Positions 1 to 6,595 are shown, numbered from the stretch's first letter. The stretch is 7,371 bases of DNA from Methyloligella sp. (GCA_027058255.1 JALUTE010000505.1:1-7371); one strand, 5' to 3'. Numbers and translations are program-made. Notes: a model not told the origin generated them from the sequence alone.

Positions 1-1253
1 AAGAGGGAGAAATCCTCCACCGCCGCCCGCTCGCCCGCGCCATAGCGGAAGCTCACATGGTCGAAGGTGATGGCGCCGTCGCGCACCTCGAGGGGCCTGG
101 CGCCCGGGCGGTCGGTGATCTGCGGGACCTCGTCGAGGAGGTCGAAAATGCGCTGGGCGGCGGCGAGGCCCTCCTGCAGCTTGGCGTTGAGATTGCCGAG
201 GGCGCGGATCGGCTGGGCGGCCATGAGAAGCGCGCTCACGAAGCCGGTGAAGTCGCCCACCGTGTTGATGCCGCTGGAGATGCGCCAGGTGGCGAGCGCG
301 ATGACGCTCGCCACCGCCAGACCGCCGAGGGTCTCCAGGAAGGGGGCGAGGCGCGCCTTGCTCTTGACCGCCTTCATGCGCAGGCGAAACACGTCCTCGA
401 AGCTCGCATTGATGCGACTCGCGGCAAAGCGCTCCAGCCGGAAGGTCTTGATGAGCCGGGCGCCGGAGAAGTTCTCGGTCAGCAGCGCGGTCATGCCGCC
501 GAGCTCGCGCTGGGTGCGCTTGGCGACCCGGCGAAGGCGCCGGCCGATGCGCATGATGGGCACGCCGGCGAAGGGATAGACGCCGAGCACGATGAGGGTC
601 ATCACCCAGTCGAGATAGAGCATGGAGCCGATGAGCGCGAAGACGGTCAGCATGTCGCGCACGGCCGTGTTCAGTGTTCCCTGGAAGGCGAGCTGGATGA
701 AATTGACGTCATTGGTGAGGCGGGAGACCAGATGGCCCGGGGCCTCGCGCACGAGACGCGAGAAATCGGACGCCAGCAAATGGGCAAACACCTGCTTCTG
801 GATGTCCACGGCCAGGCGCAGCACGATCCGGTTGGTGACGACGTTCTGAAAGTAGAGAAAGACGCTCTTGAATGCGGTGATGCCGACGATGATGGCGAGG
901 ATGGGAAAGAGCATGTCCGTGCGCCCGCCGCCAAGCATGTCGTAGGAATACTTGATGATGAGGGGATAGGCGCCCGTCGCGGCGGCGACCAGGCCCATGA
1001 GGGCGAGGGCGAGAAGGAGCGCCCGCCAGCGCCCGGCGACCCAGTCGCGCCAGCAGCGGGCGAGAAGCGCGCGGCTGTCGGCGTGGAGCGCGAGCCCGGT
1101 GGCCTTCGTCCCATCGTCCGGGCGCCCTGCAGCGGGCCGCGCCCCATTGGCCCGCGGTGCGGGGGCATCCGTGCGCGCGCCGTGCCCGGCACCGGATTCG
1201 GCCGGCGCCGCGGCCGCCCTGCCGCTCGCGGTCCTGTCATGCTCGCCGGTCAA
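1..1253 (-). CDS. msbA: MsbA-type ABC exporter, membrane domain (3' part cut by window edge)
   Basis: N-terminal 417 codons of an ABC half-transporter with fused membrane and ATPase domains; reading continues past base 1. Family members flip lipid A precursor or other lipids across the inner membrane as homodimers. Residues 1-55 are an Ala/Gly/Pro-rich, probably disordered extension. The six-helix membrane domain follows: first helix about 78-100, coupling segment with SRLTNDVNFIQ near 177-187, then NFSGARLIKTF near 261-271. The ATPase domain begins near 388, with the A-loop aromatic in VSFRYG at 400-405; Walker A, signature and Walker B lie outside the window. The start is TTG at 1253, preceded by an AGAGGAAGG ribosome site and overlapping the stop of the upstream gene as TTGA. 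No in-frame ATG occurs before the first helix. It ends a three-gene minus-strand operon. The exporter class is clear; the lipid A substrate is inferred from family resemblance, so the symbol is tentative. Confidence 0.88.
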   Translation of the reverse strand, partial: MTGEHDRTASGRAAAAPAESGAGHGARTDAPAPRANGARPAAGRPDDGTKATGLALHADSRALLARCWRDWVAGRWRALLLALALMGLVAAATGAYPLIIKYSYDMLGGGRTDMLFPILAIIVGITAFKSVFLYFQNVVTNRIVLRLAVDIQKQVFAHLLASDFSRLVREAPGHLVSRLTNDVNFIQLAFQGTLNTAVRDMLTVFALIGSMLYLDWVMTLIVLGVYPFAGVPIMRIGRRLRRVAKRTQRELGGMTALLTENFSGARLIKTFRLERFAASRINASFEDVFRLRMKAVKSKARLAPFLETLGGLAVASVIALATWRISSGINTVGDFTGFVSALLMAAQPIRALGNLNAKLQEGLAAAQRIFDLLDEVPQITDRPGARPLEVRDGAITFDHVSFRYGAGERAAVEDFSL

Positions 1254-1531
1254 CGGCCTTCCTCTTCTCTCGCCGCAGCCTGGGTGCCGTTCGAGGCGGG
1301 ATCGAGCAGGCGATGCAGATGCACGATGAAATAGCGGGTATGCGCATCGTCGACCGTCTTCTGCGCCACGGCCTTCCAGGCATCGAAGGCGCTGGCATAG
1401 TCGGGATAGATGCCGACGATATCGAGCGCGTCGAGATCCCGGAAGCGGATGTCGCCGATCTCCTCGAGCTCACCGCCAAAGACGAGATGCAGGAGCTGCT
1501 TCTTCCGCTCCCCTGTCCCATCGCCTGCCAT
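1250..1531 (-). CDS. DUF4170 family protein, function unknown
   Basis: A 93-residue soluble protein that I recognise from memory as the DUF4170 family of Alphaproteobacteria. The diagnostic pieces are LLHLVFGGEL at 13-22, FRDLDALDIVGIYPDY at 30-45, AWKAVAQKTVDDA at 51-63 and RYFIVHLHRLLDP at 66-78. There is no signal peptide, membrane segment or metal-binding cluster. The charged C-terminal tail after residue 80 looks non-conserved. ATG at 1531 follows a GAGGTG ribosome site that is itself partly formed by the 3' end and stop of the upstream phosphatase gene, 5 bases away. Its TGA overlaps the TTG start of the ABC exporter. In related genomes, as I recall, the family sits beside a CysQ-like phosphatase and lipid A/Kdo genes, which hints at an envelope role, but no activity can be read from the sequence. 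An in-frame open extension to about 2011 is only the antisense-like shadow of the phosphatase frame. Confidence 0.88.
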   Translation of the reverse strand: MAGDGTGERKKQLLHLVFGGELEEIGDIRFRDLDALDIVGIYPDYASAFDAWKAVAQKTVDDAHTRYFIVHLHRLLDPASNGTQAAAREEEGR

Positions 1532-1536
1532 GCGAG

Positions 1537-2508
1537 TCACCTCTCGCCCCTGCCTTTCCATGCCGCTCCGGCCCGGGCCGCATCCGCCCGTCGCGCACCG
1601 GCCCCACCGAGGCCCGCCTCTGCCAGCCTCCGCATGATCTCGGCATAGAGCGCCGGGCCCGCCGCCACGACCGACGCCAGGCGCGGATGCGGCCGGTTGA
1701 AGGTGAGCGGCGCGCCTGAACCATCGCTGACGATGCCGCCCGCTTCCTGCACCAAAAGGCTCGCGGCGGCAAGGTCCCACTCGCTTTTCGGCCCCAACGA
1801 GACCGTCGCCTCGGCCCGCCCGGCGGCCACCAGCGCGACCCGATAGGCGATGGAGTTGACCCAGAGCCGCTCCACACGCGGCCAGGGGCCGCGCCATTCG
1901 CGCCGGCGCAGGAAACCTTCGGCGACGATCAGCCGGGCCCCGTCCAGGCGGGCGCGCCGACTGACGCGCAGCGGCTGGCCGGCCTTGCCCGTCCCGTCTC
2001 CCTCCTCGCAACCGCGTTCACCGTCGCGAGCAGCGCCGAACAGGCACGCGCCGGCGCCGCGCACCGCCTCGAAGCGCTCTCCCGTCACGGGATTGAAGAC
2101 CATGGCGAGCACGGGGGCCCCGTCCTCCACGAGCGCCGCAGAGACGGTCCACTCGCTCCGCCCGCGCAGGAAGGCGCGGGTGCCGTCGATGGGATCGACG
2201 ATCCACACATGACGCCGGGAGAGGCGCGCCTCGTCGTCGGCGCTCTCCTCCGAGAGCCAGCCATAGTCCGGCCGGGCGCCCATGAGCCGCGCCTCGAGAA
2301 CCGCATTGGCCGCGTGGTCCGCCTCGCTCACCTCGGTGCCGTCGGCCTTGCGCGCGACCTCCACGGGGCGGCCATAGAGGGCGAGCGCCCGTGCACCGGC
2401 CTCGATCACGGCCGCGCGCAACAGGGCCATGTCCGCGGCGAGGGGCTCGGGGCAGGGCGCGGCCCCGTCCGCGCACTCGGCGCCTTGCGACCCTGCGCCT
2501 GCCGTCAT
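1537..2508 (-). CDS. Inositol monophosphatase / CysQ-like family phosphatase
   Basis: A 323-residue Mg2+-dependent sugar- or nucleotide-phosphatase of the inositol monophosphatase superfamily. Metal-binding motifs are complete: WLSEES at 84-89 (the Glu pair), DPIDGT at 105-110, and SEWDLAAA at 242-249 followed by EAGG at 255-258. KADGTEVSEAD at 54-64 matches the usual N-terminal loop. The DPIDGTRAF form and the SAALVEDG strand resemble 3'(2'),5'-bisphosphate nucleotidases (CysQ, which recycles PAP to AMP) more than inositol phosphatases, but substrate cannot be decided here, so I give no symbol. The protein is slightly longer than usual because of a roughly 25-residue N-terminal tail, a Gly/Glu-rich insert at 160-178, and an Ala/Arg-rich C-terminus. 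ATG at 2508 is chosen because it follows GGGAGA at good spacing; an in-frame ATG at 2574 lacks one and would add an Arg/Gly-rich stretch. It is the first gene of the operon that continues into the DUF4170 protein and the exporter. Confidence 0.9.
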   Translation of the reverse strand: MTAGAGSQGAECADGAAPCPEPLAADMALLRAAVIEAGARALALYGRPVEVARKADGTEVSEADHAANAVLEARLMGARPDYGWLSEESADDEARLSRRHVWIVDPIDGTRAFLRGRSEWTVSAALVEDGAPVLAMVFNPVTGERFEAVRGAGACLFGAARDGERGCEEGDGTGKAGQPLRVSRRARLDGARLIVAEGFLRRREWRGPWPRVERLWVNSIAYRVALVAAGRAEATVSLGPKSEWDLAAASLLVQEAGGIVSDGSGAPLTFNRPHPRLASVVAAGPALYAEIMRRLAEAGLGGAGARRADAARAGAAWKGRGER

Positions 2509-2577
2509 TCTCGCTCTCCCTGTCGCCTGGCGGTGTCCGTCAGCGTCCGCGCCGCCCCTGCCCCGAGGCGGCACTGA

Positions 2578-2607
2578 ACATTACCCGATATTGACCTTTT
2601 TCCTTAA
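2578..2607 (-). promoter_or_regulatory. Candidate promoter for the phosphatase-DUF4170-exporter operon
   Basis: This AT-rich patch stands out from its GC-rich surroundings about 70 bases upstream of the phosphatase start. Read on the minus strand it offers TTAAGG (2607-2602) as a -35-like box and TAATGT (2583-2578) as a -10-like box, 18 bases apart. The match to the sigma-70 consensus is moderate, and the call rests mainly on position and base composition. Confidence 0.35.
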
Positions 2608-2700
2608 TGGGAATCGAAACCTGTCATGCGAGAGTGCCCCTTGGAGAGCCAAGGCCGCGACAGCCGGCCATCTCGGGAGTTGACAGCTTGGCGTCGCGAC

Positions 2701-2769
2701 CGGGCGGGCGCGGGCGGACAGACCATCCGCACGGGCCCGCCCGTCGCTTGTCCGCCCGGCCCCCGCCCG
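2701..2769. terminator. Long GC-rich inverted repeat behind ubiA, possible terminator
   Basis: A perfect 10-bp stem pairs 2711-2720 (CGGGCGGACA) with 2749-2758. After two mismatched positions the arms continue as 3 bp (2706-2708 with 2761-2763) and then, past one bulged C, 5 bp (2701-2705 with 2765-2769). A further small inverted repeat, ACGGGC/GCCCGT, lies in the loop at 2731-2744. It begins 17 bases after the ubiA stop codon, so it probably terminates or protects the 3' end of the ubiA transcript. No U-tract follows on the minus strand, so it is not a canonical intrinsic terminator. The rest of 2509-2785 holds only the candidate operon promoter. Confidence 0.45.
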
Positions 2770-2785
2770 TCCGCGCGCGCCGCCC

Positions 2786-3778
2786 TCATCCGGTCACGAG
2801 GGCTCGCACGGCCATGTCCAGGACGAGCCCGGCGAAGACGATGGCGCCGAGATCCCGGTTGGCGCGGAAGCGGGCGAGGCAGTTGTCCGGATCATCCGTG
2901 TCGAGGGTTGCCACCTGCCAGGCCATGTGCATGGCCGCGAGCGCCATCGCGGTCGCGAAGACGACACGCCCCCCCGCCATCCAGCCGGCCGCGAAAATGC
3001 CGCTCCACGCCAGGGCGTAGAACGCCGCCACCCATTTGTCGCTTGCCGCCCCGAAGCGCAGCGCCGTGGATTTCAGCCCCAAAAGCGCATCGTCCTCGCG
3101 GTCCTGGTGAGCGTAGATGGTGTCATAGCCCACCGTCCATGCCACGGCGCCCGCATAGAGCAGAAGCGCCGGGGCATCCAGGCTGCCCTTGATGGCCGCC
3201 CAGCCCATGAGGGCGCCCCAGTTGAAGGTGAGGCCGAGCACGAGCTGTGGCCAATGGGTGATGCGCTTCATGAAGGGATAGATGGCGATGGGGGCGAGCG
3301 AGGCGATACCGAGCCCGATGGTGAAGCGGTTGAACTGGAGCAGCACCAGAAGGCCGACGAGAGAGAGGGCAACCATGAAGGCCGCCGCCTGAGCGACGCT
3401 CACCGCACCCGACGGGATGGGCCGCCCCCTGGTGCGGGCCACCCGCGCGTCGATGTCCCGGTCCACGATGTCGTTATAGGTGCACCCGGCCGCCCGCATG
3501 ACCATGGCGCCGACGGCGAAGAGGGCGAGATGGCCGAGATTGGGCAGGTCCGCGCCCTGCGACAGGCTGGCAAGCGCCGAGGACCACCAGCAGGGCCAGA
3601 GCAGCAGCCACACGCCGATGGGCCGGTCCGCACGGGCGAGGCGCAGATAGGGACGCGCGGGCGCCGGTGCCCAGCGATCGACCCAGTTGCCCGGTGCCGC
3701 GTCGGCCGGTGCTGCATCGCCGGGCGCCGTGTCCTGCGCCCCGGCGCGGCCTTGGCGCTCATCGTTCTCGCCGATCAT
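2786..3778 (-). CDS. ubiA: 4-hydroxybenzoate polyprenyltransferase
   Basis: A 330-residue integral membrane prenyltransferase that joins the polyprenyl chain to 4-hydroxybenzoate, an early step of ubiquinone synthesis. Both Asp-rich motifs that bind Mg2+-diphosphate are present: NDIVDRDID at 102-110 and YDTIYAHQDREDD at 218-230. RADRPIGVWLLLWPCWWS at 49-66 is the typical family start, and KSTALRFG at 236-243 follows motif two. About eight or nine hydrophobic helices can be drawn between residue 55 and the C-terminus. The first 40 residues are a Pro/Ala/Asp-rich tail with a small repeat (PGDAAPADAAPG), longer than in many homologues. ATG at 3778 follows AGGGGAGAG at good spacing; the same frame stays open upstream to 4843 only because it runs antisense to rsmE. 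It is transcribed away from rsmE, a conserved alphaproteobacterial arrangement as I recall it. Family is certain; the quinone precursor specificity follows from close motif similarity. Confidence 0.95.
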   Translation of the reverse strand: MIGENDERQGRAGAQDTAPGDAAPADAAPGNWVDRWAPAPARPYLRLARADRPIGVWLLLWPCWWSSALASLSQGADLPNLGHLALFAVGAMVMRAAGCTYNDIVDRDIDARVARTRGRPIPSGAVSVAQAAAFMVALSLVGLLVLLQFNRFTIGLGIASLAPIAIYPFMKRITHWPQLVLGLTFNWGALMGWAAIKGSLDAPALLLYAGAVAWTVGYDTIYAHQDREDDALLGLKSTALRFGAASDKWVAAFYALAWSGIFAAGWMAGGRVVFATAMALAAMHMAWQVATLDTDDPDNCLARFRANRDLGAIVFAGLVLDMAVRALVTG

Positions 3779-3855
3779 GTCGCTCGCTCTCCCCTCTGCG
3801 GCGCACTCCGCCCCGCCGCCGTCCCGTCGCCCCCTCTCTGGCAAGGGTGGACCGT

Positions 3856-3883
3856 TTGCGCAATAGACGACAGGGCAAGAATA
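3856..3883 (+). promoter_or_regulatory. Candidate rsmE promoter
   Basis: TTGCGC (3856-3861) and AAGAAT (3878-3883) are spaced by 16 bases, ending about 52 bases before the rsmE start. The -35-like box is part of the 8-base palindrome TTGCGCAA (3856-3863). Because it physically overlaps the candidate ubiA promoter, the two divergent genes might compete for polymerase. Box matches are only moderate. Confidence 0.3.
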
Positions 3884-3891
3884 GGAAACAA
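3862..3891 (-). promoter_or_regulatory. Candidate ubiA promoter
   Basis: On the minus strand TTGTTT (3891-3886) and TCTATT (3867-3862) are separated by 18 bases and lie about 85 bases upstream of the ubiA start. Each box matches four of six sigma-70 consensus positions. This is the only relatively AT-rich part of the 156-base divergent region. It overlaps the candidate rsmE promoter on the other strand. Confidence 0.35.
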
Positions 3892-3934
3892 CCGGGCAGG
3901 GTGCGAGCCAGGCGGAGGAGGCGAGGGCGGAGAT

Positions 3935-4684
3935 ATGGCGAGCTATGATTTCAGGGCACAGCGGCTGCATGTGGAGGCCGATCTTGCTGCCGAAAGCCAG
4001 ATCGATTGCACGCCGGCCCAGGCCAACTATCTGCGCAATGTGCTGCGTCTCGCGGCGGGGGCGCGCATTCTCCTCTTCAATGGCCGGGACGGGGAATGGC
4101 TGGCCGAGCTCGTCGAAGCGGGACGTCGCGCCTGCCGGCTTCGACCCCTCGAGCAGACCCGCCCCCAGGAGGCGGGCCCGGACATCCGCTATCTGTTCGC
4201 CCCGCTCAAGCGCGCCCGGCTCGACTACATGGTCCAGAAGGCGGTGGAGATGGGCGCCGCGCGCCTCTCGCCCGTGCTCACCCGCCGCACCCAGGTGGGG
4301 CGGGTCAATCTCGAGCGCATGCGCGCCAATGCCATCGAGGCCGCGGAGCAGTGCGGCATCCTCACCATTCCTGAGATCGACGCGCCCGTCTCCCTCGAGA
4401 CGGCGCTCGGCGAATGGGACGCGGGCCGGGCGCTCGTCTTCTGCGACGAAGGCGCGCCCGTCGCGGACCCTCTTGCCGCGCTCTGCCACCTCTCGCCGGG
4501 CCCGGTCGCGCTTCTGATCGGCCCGGAGGGCGGCTTTTGCGAAGAGGAGCGCCTGATGCTGATGGATCAAGCTTTCGTGACTCCCATCTCGCTCGGGCCC
4601 CGCGTGCTGCGGGCCGACACCGCCGCCATCGCCGCGCTCGCGCTCGTCAATGCCACGCTCGGCGATTGGCGGGGCGAAAGCTGA
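3935..4684 (+). CDS. rsmE: 16S rRNA (uracil-1498-N3)-methyltransferase
   Basis: A 249-residue SPOUT-class RNA methyltransferase that uses S-adenosylmethionine to methylate N3 of U1498 in 16S rRNA within the 30S subunit. The N-terminal part (about 1-75) is the PUA-like RNA-binding domain, with the usual NYLRNVLRL at 31-39 and LLFNGRDGEW at 46-55. The C-terminal knotted domain shows YMVQKAVEMGA at 98-108, AIEAAEQCG at 133-141, LLIGPEGGF at 193-201 and SLGPRVLRADTA at 219-230; the last two form the cofactor-binding trefoil knot. Length is normal. ATG at 3935 follows GGCGGAG closely; the frame is open further upstream only because it runs antisense to ubiA. It lies divergent from ubiA and upstream of gshA, an order I recognise as common in Rhizobiales-type genomes. 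Nothing about it looks abnormal. Confidence 0.96.
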   Translation: MASYDFRAQRLHVEADLAAESQIDCTPAQANYLRNVLRLAAGARILLFNGRDGEWLAELVEAGRRACRLRPLEQTRPQEAGPDIRYLFAPLKRARLDYMVQKAVEMGAARLSPVLTRRTQVGRVNLERMRANAIEAAEQCGILTIPEIDAPVSLETALGEWDAGRALVFCDEGAPVADPLAALCHLSPGPVALLIGPEGGFCEEERLMLMDQAFVTPISLGPRVLRADTAAIAALALVNATLGDWRGES

Positions 4685-4739
4685 CGGGGCCGATGCCTCG
4701 GGGTGCGGCGTCGCGTCCCGCCCAACGGCACCCTTGCCC

Positions 4740-4768
4740 TTGCCAAGGCTCGCGGTGCGCGCCATATG
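4740..4768 (+). promoter_or_regulatory. Candidate gshA promoter
   Basis: In the 209-base gap between rsmE and gshA, TTGCCA (4740-4745; five of six -35 positions) is followed after 17 bases by CATATG (4763-4768; three of six -10 positions). A small inverted repeat GGGTGC (4701-4706) / GCACCC (4728-4733) lies just after the rsmE stop and could be a weak transcript end. The gap suggests gshA may have its own promoter rather than depending only on rsmE read-through. Confidence 0.25.
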
Positions 4769-4893
4769 TTCACCCATTGCATGCGGGCGCGATCCAGGCC
4801 GTCCGCGAGAGCCCACGGCTCCCCGTCGCTCATGGTGCGGCATCCTGATGCGCTTGCCCCATGGGCCGGGCCTTGTCTCCCAGAGGACACGTC

Positions 4894-6276
4894 ATGTCGG
4901 AAGTGTTGGAAAGCCAGGACGATCGGCGTGTCCGCTCACCGGCCGAGCTGGCCGCGTGGCTGGAGGCCGGAAGCCGGCCTGCGCGCGAGTGGCGGATCGG
5001 CACGGAGCACGAGAAGTTCGGCTTTCGCCTCGATGACCTCTCGCCCCTGCCCTATGAAGGCGAGCACGGCATCCGCCGGGTGCTGGAGGAGCTGGCGCGG
5101 CGCTTTGCCTGGGTTCCCATCACCGAGGGCGAAACGCTCATCGGCCTCAAGCAGCCCGGTTGCAGCCATGGCTGCACCATCACCCTGGAGCCGGGCGGAC
5201 AGCTCGAGCTCTCCGGCGAGCCGCTGGAGAGCATTCACGAGACGTGCTCGGAGGTGAACCGGCATCTGGCCCAGGTGCGCGAGGTGAGCGAGGCCATGGG
5301 GATCGGCTTTCTCGGCCTCGGCTTCTCGCCCAAATGGTCGCTCGCCGAGACGCCCCGCATGCCCAAGGGGCGCTATGCCATCATGTCCGCCTACATGCCC
5401 AAGGTCGGCCGGCATGGCCTGGACATGATGTACCGGTCCTGCACGGTGCAGGTGAATCTCGATTTCTCCGACGAGGCCGACATGGTGAAGAAGATGCGTG
5501 TCTCGCTGGCCCTGCAGCCTGTGGTGACCGCGATCTTCGCCAACTCCCCCTTCGCCGACGGCAAGCCCACGGGTTTCCTTTCCTATCGCAGCGAGGTCTG
5601 GCGGCACACCGATCCCGATCGCACCGGCATGCTGCCCTTCGCCTTCGAGGAGGGTTTCGGATTCGAGGCCTATGTGGACTATGTGCTCGATGTGCCCATG
5701 TATTTCGTGTATCGCGACGGGCGCTATGTGGACGTGGCGGGGGCCTCGTTCCGCGACTTCCTCGCCGGACGGCTGGAAGCGCTGCCGGGCGAGCGGCCGA
5801 CCCTCGACGATTGGGCCGACCATCTGAGCACGGCCTTCCCCGAGGTGCGGCTCAAGCGCTATCTGGAGATGCGGGGCGCCGATGGCGGCCCCTGGCGCAA
5901 GCTCTGTGCGCTGCCGGCGCTCTGGACGGGCCTGCTCTATGACGGTGCGGCGCTCGATGCCGCCTGGGCGCTGGTGAAGGACTGGAGCGCCGAGGAGCGT
6001 CAGGGCTTGCGGGATCGGGTTCCGCGCACGGCCCTGAAGACGCCGTTTCGCGGCGGCACCGTGCAGGACATCGCCCGGGACGTGGTGGCGATCGCGCTCG
6101 ACGGCCTCAAGGCGCGCGGGCGCGAGGACAGCCTGTGCTCGGACGAGCGGCAGTATCTGGCCGGCGTGCAGCGCATCGTGGAGAGCGGGCGCACCCCGGC
6201 CGAGGCGCTGCTCGAGCGCTACGAGACCGACTGGCAGGGCGACATCGACCGCATCTTTCTCGAAATGGCCTACTGA
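4894..6276 (+). CDS. gshA: Glutamate-cysteine ligase, plant/alphaproteobacterial type
   Basis: A 460-residue cytoplasmic enzyme that joins L-glutamate and L-cysteine using ATP to give gamma-glutamylcysteine, the committed step of glutathione synthesis. It belongs to the GCS2 branch shared by plants and Alphaproteobacteria, not the E. coli GshA branch. Motifs: IGTEHEKFGF at 35-44 (metal-binding Glu residues), ITLEPGGQLELSG at 96-108, MPKGRYAIMSAYMP at 156-169, RSCTVQVNLDF at 181-191, FANSPF at 215-220 and RSEVWRHTDPDRTG at 232-245. The C-terminal LEMAY end is typical of the group. ATG at 4894 follows AGAGG at an 8-base spacing and gives the usual family length; the in-frame ATG at 4861 would add 11 residues without a better ribosome site. 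Order rsmE-gshA is conserved in relatives as I recall. Several Cys residues (90, 94, 118, 183) are present, but thiol redox control as in the plant enzyme cannot be inferred from this alone. Confidence 0.96.
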   Translation: MSEVLESQDDRRVRSPAELAAWLEAGSRPAREWRIGTEHEKFGFRLDDLSPLPYEGEHGIRRVLEELARRFAWVPITEGETLIGLKQPGCSHGCTITLEPGGQLELSGEPLESIHETCSEVNRHLAQVREVSEAMGIGFLGLGFSPKWSLAETPRMPKGRYAIMSAYMPKVGRHGLDMMYRSCTVQVNLDFSDEADMVKKMRVSLALQPVVTAIFANSPFADGKPTGFLSYRSEVWRHTDPDRTGMLPFAFEEGFGFEAYVDYVLDVPMYFVYRDGRYVDVAGASFRDFLAGRLEALPGERPTLDDWADHLSTAFPEVRLKRYLEMRGADGGPWRKLCALPALWTGLLYDGAALDAAWALVKDWSAEERQGLRDRVPRTALKTPFRGGTVQDIARDVVAIALDGLKARGREDSLCSDERQYLAGVQRIVESGRTPAEALLERYETDWQGDIDRIFLEMAY

Positions 6277-6278
6277 CC

Positions 6279-6308
6279 GGCAGGCGCGTGCCCCTCGGCG
6301 GGCCTGCC
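6279..6308. terminator. Hairpin between convergent gshA and dodecin genes
   Basis: GGCAGGC (6279-6285) pairs perfectly with GCCTGCC (6302-6308) around a 16-base loop, starting 3 bases after the gshA stop. It could serve as a terminator for gshA and, from the other side, for the dodecin gene whose stop is at 6380. A C-run rather than a U-run follows on the plus strand, so any termination would be atypical or Rho-assisted. I see no gene in 6277-6379. Confidence 0.35.
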
Positions 6309-6379
6309 CCCCCGCGGTCCATGCCCCCCTTCAAGGCGCGGCGCGCGCTCCGACCGCGGCCGCCGGGACGGCTGTCGCG

Positions 6380-6595
6380 TCAACCGGTGCCCTCGAACTT
6401 GAAGGAGACCTGCACCTTGGCGCGGAAGGCCTCGACCTTGCCGTCCTTGATGACCATGTCCTGCTCGACCACCTCGGCGACGCGCAGATCGCGCAGGGAC
6501 TGGCTGGCGCGCGCCACCGCGGCTGTGGCCGCCTTCTCCCACGACTCCGTGCTGGTGCCGACCAGCGTGATGACCTTGTAGACGCTTTCCGCCAT
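6380..6595 (-). CDS. Dodecin family protein, variant without the flavin-stacking Trp
   Basis: A 71-residue protein of the dodecin family, whose members assemble into hollow 12-subunit spheres that bind flavins or other small ligands. The fold signature is intact: VYKVITLVGTSTESWEKAA at 5-23 (strand one and start of the helix), ARASQSLRDLRVAEVVE at 28-44, and the strand pair KDGKVEAFRAKVQVSFKFE at 50-68. In flavin-binding dodecins, the loop after the helix carries a Trp (LDWFEV) and a later strand a Gln; here the corresponding residues are Val39 (LRVAEV) and Arg58. From memory this resembles the SecE2 / calcium-dodecin type of Mycobacterium more than the riboflavin-storing type. ATG at 6595 follows CAGGGAGA at good spacing. 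The frame stays open upstream to 7276 only as a shadow of fdxA. It converges on gshA and diverges from fdxA. Fold assignment is strong; ligand is unknown. Confidence 0.92.
   Translation of the reverse strand: MAESVYKVITLVGTSTESWEKAATAAVARASQSLRDLRVAEVVEQDMVIKDGKVEAFRAKVQVSFKFEGTG

Noticed and set aside
57..1334. Plus-strand open frame of 425 codons
   Set aside because: It is antisense to the ABC exporter, whose frame shows clear family motifs; the translated protein is Gly/Ala/Glu/His-rich with no domain.
1532..2011. N-terminal extension of the DUF4170 protein in the same open frame
   Set aside because: The stretch overlaps the phosphatase gene in another frame and is Arg/Gly-rich; ATG at 1531 has a good ribosome site and the conserved family region begins right after it.
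2680..2685. TTGACA on the plus strand as a promoter
   Set aside because: No plus-strand gene follows before 3935, and no -10-like box is seen at the right distance; an unannotated small RNA cannot be supported.
2927..3934. Long N-terminal extension of RsmE on the plus strand
   Set aside because: It is antisense to ubiA; RsmE starting at 3935 has the normal length and domain start.
3779..4843. Long N-terminal extension of UbiA on the minus strand
   Set aside because: It is antisense to rsmE; UbiA starting at 3778 already contains the whole family.
4936..5823. Minus-strand open frame of 295 codons inside gshA
   Set aside because: Pure antisense of a well-conserved gene; His/Gly/Leu-rich translation with no recognisable motif.
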